Positions 1 through 7,938 of a stretch of 22,480 nucleotides of DNA are shown here, piece after piece (positions within the stretch are counted from its first letter, which is position 1; each line of letters begins with the position of its first letter). The stretch comes from an uncultured Eubacteriales bacterium (GTDB lineage: Bacteria; Bacillota; Clostridia; Oscillospirales; Acutalibacteraceae). The notes beneath the pieces were generated by a model that saw only the letters and a list, made by a program, of their open reading frames with translations, searched no databases and was not told the origin of the DNA. The stretch covers positions 1 to 22,480 of the forward strand of contig CATZCM010000025.1 in assembly GCA_958417225.1 (NCBI GenBank). The letters are read 5' to 3'. The translations under genes were made by a program, and so were the position numbers.

Positions 1-80
1 TTACATACACTAACATTCGAAACATGTATTTTCGCTAATAATCACCAATATCTTCTAAAATATTTGCATATATACAAAAC

Positions 81-115
81 GCAGTCCACAACACCTTATC
101 TTAGTTGTGAACTGC
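81..115. terminator. Hairpin, possible terminator at the left edge
   Basis: The arms GCAGTCCACAAC (81-92) and GTTGTGAACTGC (104-115) pair over 12 positions with one C/A mismatch, around an 11-base loop. A T-run follows at 125-130 on the plus strand, and an A-run precedes the hairpin. This is the shape of an intrinsic terminator usable in either direction. It lies just downstream of the minus-strand gene tail at 130-264, so it may have ended that transcript. No intact gene of this window uses it. Confidence 0.5.
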
Positions 116-129
116 AAATTATAAGTTTT

Positions 130-264
130 TTAAAATTTCCATGGTAACACAAATTTTGTAATATTATACTTCTTTTGACGTGACTCTTCAATTTCAAGTT
201 CTAAAAGCTTTTCAACTTCAAAGGGTAAATCAGCTATACAAATGATATTTTGAATGTTAAACAA
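130..264 (-). pseudogene. C-terminal remnant of an unidentified gene
   Basis: Reading the minus strand, about 44 codons are open down to a TAA at 130-132, with a TGA directly upstream at 265-267. The translation has a natural protein composition: it contains FEVEKLLELEIEESRQ and ends in NITKFVLPWKF, an amphipathic acidic helix followed by a hydrophobic tail. There is no ribosome binding site or credible start, so I read it as the 3' end of a gene whose upstream part has been lost or scrambled. I do not recognise the family. The hairpin at 81-115 lies just past its stop, as expected for the end of a real transcription unit. Confidence 0.4.
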
Positions 265-585
265 TCAAAGTTATTTTATCACTATTTGTTGTTAACAATA
301 ACAATCGGTTATATCGGCTTCATCAGTGAAAAAAGTGATGAGAAAGTTAGTGTTACACTACTCTTTGAGCAGTCCAAGCAAATATACAAACCCAATAATT
401 TTGCTTTTTATGCCATTACATATGGCTTATTTGTAATATTTTCAAAATGCAAATAAGAGTATGCCTGATATGTTGAAGAAAAAACCTTAGTCTATTCAGT
501 TATCTCTATTTTCTGATATGGGCTTTGGTTGGCGTTAAAACAATGGAAAAACTCAAAATAAAAATATATTGTAACATACTATAGT
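265..585. other. AT-rich stretch without a supportable gene
   Basis: Nothing here can be called a gene. A plus-strand frame (250-456) is open from a TTG for 68 codons, but it lacks a ribosome binding site and overlaps the remnant on the other strand. Several short minus-strand frames (for example the one ending around 418) are open for 20-30 codons. The stretch is best read as decayed DNA between the edge remnant and the broken regulator. Confidence 0.4.
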
Positions 586-1180
586 CTAGTGTAAAATAGG
601 TTTTTGCGGTGCTCTTTTTAAAATATCCGGTAAAGAATTTATTATTATAGTAAAATTTTTAATTACATTTTGTCGGTTAAGTTTATTTTCATTACGATCT
701 TTAAATTCATTTATTAACATTCCCGCAATAGATTCTGTAAGAAAATCGCATATAAAGTTTTTGAAATCATTAGTAACGTATAAATTAATTCTTTTCTCAG
801 TGTCATCAACAACGTTTCGAATAACAGTAACGAAGTCATTATAAAAAAAACCTTTCAATTCGTCCCTTCCTATACTATCATAAGCGCAACTTAAAATATG
901 AGAATTTTCTTGGACATAGTGTATTACAAAAACTAATTGCATCTTCACAATCAGTTGAAAGGTCAAACTTTTTTACAACTTCGAACGCTTCCTGTTCAAA
1001 CATCCACTTTAGTAAGGCATAAATGTCCTTAAAATGATAATAAAAAGTTTTTCGATTTACTTTACAGTCATTTACGATTTCGTTAACAGTTATTTTTTTG
1101 AAAGGTTTGATTGACATGTATTTTTTTAAGCTTTTTGCTAATATGGTTTTTGTGATAAATGTTGATTCAGTATGCCTCAT
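586..1180 (-). pseudogene. TetR-family regulator (DhaS-like), broken by one extra base
   Basis: The 5' part encodes a TetR DNA-binding head: an N-terminal helix, then the helix-turn-helix ITVNEIVNDCKVNRKTFYYHF at about residues 30-50 and IYALLKWMFEQE after it. This matches the DhaS/YsiA-like branch with the TetR_C_8 ligand domain. The frame then changes. In the first frame the protein ends as SFCNTLCPRKFS. The continuation HYVQENSHILSCAYDSIGRD is in another frame and runs to 586. Removing one base from the A5 run at 928-932 (T5 on the coding strand) rejoins the two as AISFVIHYVQENS, giving about 197 residues, the usual TetR length. The start ATG (1178-1180) has a GGGGGG ribosome site. It is divergent from the ABC genes at 1438-5368 and was probably their regulator. 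The lesion could be a sequencing slip in a homopolymer, but both partner genes are damaged too. Confidence 0.85.
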
Positions 1181-1200
1181 ATTAACCCCCCCTTGTATTT

Positions 1201-1228
1201 ATTATACACTTGCCCAGAAAAGAATCAA
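1201..1228 (-). promoter_or_regulatory. Sigma-A-type promoter of the tetR pseudogene
   Basis: On the minus strand TTGATT (1223-1228) and TATAAT (1201-1206) are separated by 16 bases. Transcription would begin near 1194, giving a very short leader that contains the GGGGGG ribosome site and then the ATG at 1180. Confidence 0.6.
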
Positions 1229-1325
1229 TGGATAACTACGTATTTTTGTCCAATAAAAGATTTTATCACTCATGTATTTTTACACATTCATATGCAAATT
1301 GACCATTTTTTTATTATATTCCCCA

Positions 1326-1334
1326 TGATATAAT
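1326..1334 (+). promoter_or_regulatory. Extended -10 promoter of the ABC transporter genes
   Basis: TGATATAAT fits the extended -10 form TGnTATAAT. There is no good -35 box 17 bases upstream; TTGACC at 1299-1304 is too far away. Its position, between the divergent regulator and the ATPase gene, makes it the likely promoter of the transporter operon. Confidence 0.45.
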
Positions 1335-1437
1335 AAAATTAATTTATTGTAACAACGTACTACCATTGCAATAAATAATATTATTATTTAACAAGTAAAT
1401 GTCTAATTATAAAAATTTAAGTATAGGAGGAAAAACC

Positions 1438-1983
1438 ATGAGTTATATTGAAATTCAACATAGTTATAAGCGGTATAAGATGGGCAATACAATAATTGAG
1501 GCTAATAAAAATGAACTAATCACATACCGTAGAAATGATGTAGGTTTTGTATTTCAATTTTATAATTTAATTCAAAATCTGACGGCAAAAGAAAATGTAG
1601 AATTAGCCTCGGAAATCGTTAATGAATCACTTGATCCCGTACAAGTTTTAAAGAGCGTTGGTCTTGCAGATCGTATAGATAATTTCCCAGCACAACTTTC
1701 AGGCGGAGAACAGCAAAGAGTAGCAATTGCTCGTGCTGTAGCAAAAAAACCAAAAATATTGCTTTGTGATGAACCAACTGGAGCTTTGGATTACCAAACA
1801 GGAAAACAAGTTTTACAAATTTTACAAGATATGAGTCGAGTAAATGGCTCTACAGTCATTATAGTTACACACAATGCCGCAATAGCACCTATCGCAGATC
1901 GTGTAATTCATATGCACGACGGAGGTATAAAAGAAATCTTAACTAACGAACACCCTCAAAAAATTTCAGATATTGAATGGTAA
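1438..1983 (+). pseudogene. ABC transporter ATPase lacking Walker A (internal in-frame deletion)
   Basis: This is a LolD/MacB-type ATP-binding subunit of an FtsX-family exporter. Visible parts are the N-terminal strand MSYIEIQHSYKRYKMG, a Q-loop (FVFQFYNL), the ABC signature LSGGEQQRVAIARA, Walker B ILLCDEPTGALD and the H-loop IVTHN. The segment that should lie between IIEAN and ITYRRNDVGF, including the Walker A GxxGxGKST loop, is absent. The product would be 181 residues, about 50 short of the usual length. The reading frame is kept, so the lesion is a clean deletion with its junction at about 1501-1515. Without Walker A the protein cannot bind ATP normally. The start is ATG 1438, with AGGAGG at 1425-1430; an upstream in-frame ATG (1399) lacks such a site. 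The permease gene follows after 20 bases. Confidence 0.85.
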
Positions 1984-2003
1984 AGAAATGGTGGTGATGA
2001 AAA

Positions 2004-5000
2004 TTGAAAAAAGTGACACTATGGAAAGACATTTGGAGATGTTTTTCAAAATCAAAAGGACGTTTCTTTTCTATTTTATGCCTTGTAGCACTTGGATCTT
2101 TTGCGTTGGTTGGGTTACAAATATCAGGACCTGATATGAGAAAAACTAGTGAAAACTACTTTAATAGTTTAAAACTAGCAGATATAAGCATTATAGGAGA
2201 TTATGGAATTGATTCTGAAAATATGATTGCAATTAATAAAGTATCCGGTGCAGATAAAATCGAGTATGGTTACCTCAAGGATGTTATTATTGACGGCACA
2301 AATGACAGTGTTCGTATATTTTCTGAAATGAACGGTATCTCTGAGTATGAAATTGTATGTGGGTGTATGCCAACAGATGAATATGAAATTTCAATTTCTT
2401 CTTATCTTAAAGGAAAATACCAAATTGGTGATATGATTTCATTTACAGAAAAACCAGATATTGCTGGAAATATGGCATTAAAAAGGCACAAATTTAAAAT
2501 TGTGGGATTTGTAAATTCGTGTGAATTATTATCAAGAATTAATATGGGACAGTCTACAGCAGGAACAGGTGAATTACAAGGATATGCCGTTGTAACAAAT
2601 AATGTATTTCAGTCTGAAGTTTATACGATTGCTCGCATTTCTTTTAACGATACAAAAAATGTGGACCCTTACTCAAGCAAATATATAAATCTTATACAGA
2701 AACATAAAGATGAACTTAATACGTTAATTTCAGATCAACCCAAATTAAGACTTGCTTCCATAAAAAAAGAATATCAGAAAAAAATTGATGATGTACAGAT
2801 GCAAATTAATGATGCAAAACAAAATTTAGACGATTCTCTAAAAAAATTGACTGACAGCGAAAAAGAAATTTTAAATGCAAAACAAAAATATCAGGAAAAG
2901 TTAACTGAATACAATACAAATAAAAAAAATTCTGAAACTCAGTTTGATTTAGCAGAACAAAATCTTTTATCCGCAAAACATCAAATAAATGATGCAGAAA
3001 AAAAACTGGACTTAAATCGAAATAAATTACAAAATATAGATGCAACCCTTAAGGACACTAGAAACAAATTAGACGAGAAATGGTACGAATATTATGAAAA
3101 ACAAATACAATTAGATAATTTAAAGCAAAAGCTCGATTTAGCACAATCTGAACTTGATCAACAAATCTCTGAAACTGGAATGACAATCGACCAAATTGAA
3201 ACAATTTTACCAAATTTGAAGAATAGTTCATCACTAGCGCAGTATGAAAAATTGTACGACCTTATTCAAGCGAAAAATAATTTGAAAGAGAAATACATCA
3301 ATTACGAAACAGCTATGTCGCAAAGTATTGAAGCAAAAGCTAACCTTGATACAAAAGAAAAGGAATATATCACAAAATATAGTGAATTTACATCAGGTAA
3401 AAGAGATTTCGAAGTCGCTGAAAAGAAACTTTTGGATAAAAAAAAGGAATATCAAAACGAGACTTACGTTTATCAAGAAAAAAAGATGAAGGTTAATTCT
3501 CAACTTGCAGAATCAAAAACTCAACTTGACAAAACTTTCACAACCATTTCCGAGAATGAACGAAAACTTGCAGATGGCTGGTCAAAATACAATACAAAGA
3601 AATCAGAGGTTGATCACAAAATTATCGATTCAAAGGAAAAAATTTCTAATGCACAAGACCTACTGAATAATTTAAAACAGCCATATTATGCATTGGACAC
3701 CCGTCGAGAAATACCCGGTTCAGAGGGATATTGTATTTATCACAGTGTATCCAATATTGTGGACGCACTTGCTAATGTTTTCCCTATTTTCCTTTACTTT
3801 GTAGCAGCATTGGTAACTTTAACAACAATGACAAGGTTTGTGAACGAAGAACGGATTAATTCTGGTACATTAAAAGCAATCGGTTATGAAAAACGGGACA
3901 TTGTGAAAAAATTTACAATCTATGGTTTTGTCGCAAGTACACTTGGAGCAATCATAGGGATCACCGCAGGACACATTATTTTACCAACTATTGTTTACAA
4001 TGCTTATAAACATAGCTTTACCTATCCGCAAATTGAATTACACTTTTACACTACTATCTCAATTGTTGCATTAATATTAGCATTTTTATGCACTGTTGTC
4101 CCAGCTTTTGTTGTGGCAAGTAAAGAGCTTAATGAAAAACCCTCCATTCTGTTACAACCAAAGCCACCCGAATCAGGATCCAAAATCTTTTTAGAGTGCA
4201 TAAAACCACTTTGGAATCGTATGAGTTTTACGTATAAGGTTACCGCACGAAATATTTTTCGTTATAAAAGCAGAATGTTGATGACAATTTTTGGAGTGTG
4301 TGGTTCGGTCACGTTAATATTTGCAGGATTCAGTGTTCAACACTCTATTTCCGGAGTTAAAAGCCGGCAATTTGGAGAAATTATGAAATATGACTTGATT
4401 GTAGCAAAAAATGATAGTTTAAATACGCAAAAACAGAATGAAATTAATCAACACTTAACTCTGATGAAGTTTATAGACAAATTCCGATTTATTATGAATC
4501 AGTATCAAAAATTGCTGGAAAAAACAAAGATAAACAAGAAAATAAGCTTATTGTACCGGAAAGCACAACAGATCTTTCACAATATATTGCTTTGGTAAAT
4601 CGCTCTAATGGAAAAGCAATTGAACTTCCTGATAATGGATGTGTTATTTCCGAAAGGTTCGCAAAACTACTAAATGTCAAAATTGGTGATACATTTGAAT
4701 TTAATGATGCAGAAGGTAATGTACATCAAGCGAAAATTTTTGCTATTACTGAAATGTATATGGGACACTTCATTTTTATGACAAGTCCTTATTATCAATC
4801 CGCATTTAATCAAAAATATCTCCCAAATGCAAACTTAATTACACTTTGCGACCGTTCATCTGATAATGCAAAAGTACAAGCAAATCGGTTTATGGAACTT
4901 GACGGAGTTAAGGGTGTAGTTCAAAACACAACTCTTACCAATCAAATAGATACCATTGTTTCCTCATTAAATAGAATCATGCAAATTTTAATTATTGTTG

Positions 5001-5368
5001 CTATGTTACTTGCCATTGTTATTTTGTATAATTTGACTAATATTAATGTATCTGAACGAATACGCGAACTTTCAACTATTAAGGTGTTGGGCTTTTACAA
5101 TAAAAAAGTAACGATGTACATTTATAGGGAAACTATTTTGCTAACATTGATAGGTATTCTGGTGGGGTTTTGTTTTGGTTATGCACTTTATCGATATATC
5201 CTTGTAATAGTACCTCCAGACAATGTGATGTTTAACTTAACACTAAGTTTAAAAGCTTTCGTTACTCCAGTAATTGTTATTATGATTATTACATTAATTT
5301 TAGGGTTAATCATAAATCGTAGGTTAAAAAATGTGAATATGTTGGAAGCACTTAAATCTGTAGAATAA
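2004..5368 (+). pseudogene. FtsX-like ABC permease with long coiled coil, frameshifted
   Basis: This is the membrane subunit partner of the ATPase upstream. It starts at TTG 2004 behind GGTGGTGATGA. The order is an N-terminal membrane helix (about residues 22-42), an extracellular region, a very long charged coiled coil (roughly 245-560) rich in Lys, Glu, Gln and Asn, a first FtsX block with three helices, and a second FtsX block. The first frame ends at 4598 with an unnatural tail. The true continuation (LNSDEVYRQIPIYYES, then the second extracellular part and three C-terminal helices) runs in another frame to 5368. Adding one A at about 4456-4459 restores QHLNSDEV and a protein of about 1,121 residues. 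The long coiled-coil insertion is typical of this FtsX subfamily in Firmicutes. Substrate unknown. As written, the protein loses its last quarter. Confidence 0.85.
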
Positions 5369-5446
5369 AACACATTAATAGTAAAAAGGTTGAAATATGT
5401 AGGCAATAAATTCGTATAAACAAATATTGTATTTAAGTTTACCTAG

Positions 5447-5484
5447 GTGTTTCACAATAACCTAAATCTAAAGTTATGAAACAC
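5447..5484. terminator. Hairpin downstream of the permease
   Basis: GTGTTTCA (5447-5454) pairs with TGAAACAC (5477-5484), and TAAC pairs with GTTA inside, with a CAA bulge. It follows the permease stop by about 80 bases and precedes the copA promoter. There is no clear T-run, so it is a weak terminator candidate or simply a structured spacer. A second inverted pair, GTTGAAATAT near 5388 and ATATTTCAAC near 5545, encloses it. Confidence 0.3.
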
Positions 5485-5509
5485 TAAAAAACGCATAAAT
5501 ATCGGCATT

Positions 5510-5538
5510 TTTACACACTCAACCTCCAAATTTATAAA
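5510..5538 (+). promoter_or_regulatory. Probable copA promoter
   Basis: TTTACA (5510-5515) and TATAAA (5533-5538) are separated by exactly 17 bases, giving a leader of about 80 bases to the copA ATG. I found no CopY-type TACAnnTGTA box or GC-rich CsoR site, so copper control is not visible here. Confidence 0.45.
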
Positions 5539-5624
5539 AAACAATATTTCAACGTATAAACCTAGAAAACAAACAAACCATAAAAATGTCATAAAAAGCA
5601 CTAAATACAGAAAGGGTGATTCAA

Positions 5625-7868
5625 ATGCAAAATTTTGATTTAACTGGACTTCATTGTGCTGCATGCAGTTCACGAGTGGAAAAGGTTGTGTCAGAGCTGC
5701 CAAACGTAAACTCATGTTCTGTCAATCTGCTTACCAATTCTATGCAAGTTGATGGAACCGCAACTCCTGATGAAATAATCACTGCCGTACAAAAAGCAGG
5801 ATATGGTGCAACAATTCATCAAGACACAGCATCAAAGGCAAATAGCGCTAACTTTGAATCCAAAGATAAGGAAATATATAAGTTAAAACTGCGTCTCATT
5901 TGGTCTACAATTTTTCTAATCATACTCATGTATATTTCTATGGGACATATGATGTGGAATTTACCTATCCCACCCTTTCTCGCTAAAAACCATGTATCTC
6001 TCGCCCTAACCCAACTTCTACTAACAACGATTGTAATGGTAATAAATCAAAATTTCTTCATAAGTGGCTTAAAAAGCCTAATACACAAATCTCCAAACAT
6101 GGATACTCTCGTATCTCTCGGAGCAGGTACAGCATTTATATACAGCACCGCTTCCCTTTTCGGTATGATAAACGCTCAAGCACACACTGATCAAGAAACC
6201 ATTTCCTTTTACATGAACGAACTTTATTTCGAATCAGCCGCCATGATATTAACATTAATCACAGTTGGAAAAATGTTAGAAACTTTCTCAAAAAATAAAA
6301 CAACAAACGCGTTGCAAAAATTAATGAATCTAAAACCTAAAACTGCAACTATTATTCAAAATCATACTGAAAAAATTATCCCTGTAGAAAATGTAATCCC
6401 AGGTGATATATTCATAGTACGCCCGGGCGAAAGTATACCTGTAGACGGAATCATAGTTGCTGGAAACAGTGCTATTGATGAGTCCACATTAAGCGGCGAA
6501 AGTATTCCGGTTGACAAAACTACAAACGATACAGTATCTGCTGCAACCATAAATCAATCTGGATTTCTACGTTGCAAAGCCACAAAAGTTGGTGAAGACA
6601 CAGTAATTTCACAAATAATAAAAATTGTCAAGGATACGTCTACTACTAAGGCTCCCATATCTAAAATAGCAGATAAGGTATCTGGCATCTTTGTTCCAGT
6701 AGTTATTGCAATATCAGTAATAACTACAATTTTATGGATTATAATAAAAAACGATATCGGATTTGCACTTTCACGTGGAATATCAGTACTAGTCATAAGT
6801 TGCCCATGCGCTCTCGGCCTTGCTACCCCAGTTGCAATAATGGTAAGTAGTGGAGTAGGAGCTAAACTTGGTATCCTTTACAAAAACGCTACTTCACTAG
6901 AGGAAACCGGAAAAATAAAAACCATTGCACTTGACAAAACGGGAACTATCACAGTTGGAAATCCAACAGTAACAGATATTATCCCGCTAAACAATACAGA
7001 TAAAAACACTTTATTGCAACTTGCCTATTCTATAGAAAAAAAGAGCGAACACCCATTAGCAAAAGCCATCGTAAAAAAATGCGATGATTTGAAAATAAAA
7101 CAATGTACTGTAGAAAACTTCAAAGTTTCGCCTGGAAATGGACTTTCAGCCACAATTGACAATAACGTACTTGTAGCTGGAAACTATGACTTTATTTCAA
7201 AAAGCACACATATACCAGAGGAAGTTCAACTCAAAGCAAAAAATCTTTCATCTGACGGTAAAACCGTAATTTTCTTTAGCAATAACGATGTCCTCTGTGG
7301 AATTATCGCAGTTGCAGACGTAATACGCCCCGACAGTCCGCGTGCTATATTAAAACTACGGGAAATTGGTATAAAGGTCATAATGATAACTGGAGACAAT
7401 GAACAAACTGCAAACACGATTGGGCATCAAGTCGGCGTTGATAAAATCATTGCTAAGGTACTACCTCAGGAAAAAGCAAACGTAATATCTAAACTTCAAA
7501 TGGATGGAAAGGTAGCAATGGTTGGTGATGGAATTAATGATGCTCCCGCACTAACAAAGGCTGATATAGGAATTGCTATTGGTACTGGAACAGATATTTC
7601 AATTGACTCCGCAGATATTGTTCTAATGAAAAGCCAATTAAGTGATATTTATACGGCAGTTCGACTCAGCAAAGCTACTTTGAAAAATATAAAACAAAAC
7701 CTCTTTTGGGCATTTTTTTATAATGCACTAGGAATTCCACTTGCAGCTGGAGTATTCAGTAACTTTTTATCATGGCAGTTAAGCCCTATGTTTGCCGCCG
7801 CTGCAATGAGTTTATCAAGTTTCTGTGTAGTGACCAACGCCCTACGATTAAATTGGTTTAAAAGCTAA
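5625..7868 (+). CDS. copA: Cu(I)-exporting P1B-type ATPase
   Basis: This membrane pump uses ATP to expel monovalent copper from the cytoplasm. One heavy-metal-binding domain (residues about 1-65) carries the CAAC metal site at C11-C14. The membrane CPC site is C393-P394-C395, the actuator loop is SGES (290-293), and the phosphorylated aspartate is D437 in DKTGT. The TGD and GDGINDAP hinge motifs follow. The Cu(I)-specific residues of the last helices are present: YN in FFYNALGIPL and the MSLSS segment near the C terminus. The length of 747 is normal for a one-domain CopA. ATG 5625 is preferred because GAAAGGG lies 8 bases upstream; the in-frame GTG at 5616 overlaps that site. It is alone in its unit, with no copper chaperone or copper regulator beside it, and ends at a terminator shared with the convergent secreted protein gene. 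Confidence 0.95.
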   Translation: MQNFDLTGLHCAACSSRVEKVVSELPNVNSCSVNLLTNSMQVDGTATPDEIITAVQKAGYGATIHQDTASKANSANFESKDKEIYKLKLRLIWSTIFLIILMYISMGHMMWNLPIPPFLAKNHVSLALTQLLLTTIVMVINQNFFISGLKSLIHKSPNMDTLVSLGAGTAFIYSTASLFGMINAQAHTDQETISFYMNELYFESAAMILTLITVGKMLETFSKNKTTNALQKLMNLKPKTATIIQNHTEKIIPVENVIPGDIFIVRPGESIPVDGIIVAGNSAIDESTLSGESIPVDKTTNDTVSAATINQSGFLRCKATKVGEDTVISQIIKIVKDTSTTKAPISKIADKVSGIFVPVVIAISVITTILWIIIKNDIGFALSRGISVLVISCPCALGLATPVAIMVSSGVGAKLGILYKNATSLEETGKIKTIALDKTGTITVGNPTVTDIIPLNNTDKNTLLQLAYSIEKKSEHPLAKAIVKKCDDLKIKQCTVENFKVSPGNGLSATIDNNVLVAGNYDFISKSTHIPEEVQLKAKNLSSDGKTVIFFSNNDVLCGIIAVADVIRPDSPRAILKLREIGIKVIMITGDNEQTANTIGHQVGVDKIIAKVLPQEKANVISKLQMDGKVAMVGDGINDAPALTKADIGIAIGTGTDISIDSADIVLMKSQLSDIYTAVRLSKATLKNIKQNLFWAFFYNALGIPLAAGVFSNFLSWQLSPMFAAAAMSLSSFCVVTNALRLNWFKS

Positions 7869-7875
7869 TCAAAAC

Positions 7876-7932
7876 AAAAAATCTCCTCACTATGATATGT
7901 ATATGAAAATGCATACGAATGTGGAGATTTTT
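7876..7932. terminator. Bidirectional terminator between copA and the secreted protein gene
   Basis: AAAAATCTCC (7876-7885) pairs with GGAGATTTTT (7923-7932). The intervening bases fold further: GTAT and ATAC pair around ATGAAAATGC, and CAC pairs with GTG. A-runs and T-runs lie on both sides, so it can end transcripts from copA and from the convergent gene, whose stop is at 7939. Confidence 0.75.
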
Positions 7933-7938
7933 ATTATA

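Noticed and set aside
250..456. Plus-strand open frame of 68 codons from a TTG
   Set aside because: It has no ribosome site, no recognisable family and no neighbours that support it. It lies in decayed DNA and overlaps the minus-strand remnant.
878..1180. Complete 100-residue TetR-like protein
   Set aside because: The last dozen residues are out-of-frame noise, and the ligand domain continues in the next frame to 586.
4592..5368. Separate 258-residue permease gene
   Set aside because: Its frame is open and protein-like well upstream of the apparent start (from 4448), continuing the first permease part. It is the frameshifted C-terminal part, not an independent gene.
586..5368. All lesions at the left end are sequencing errors
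   Set aside because: Two are single-base changes at or near short runs and could be errors, but the ATPase lesion is an in-frame loss of about 50 codons, and thirteen following genes show no errors.
5369..5624. Copper-responsive operator before copA
   Set aside because: I looked for CopY (TACAnnTGTA) and CsoR-like GC-rich palindromes and saw none. Only general inverted repeats are present.
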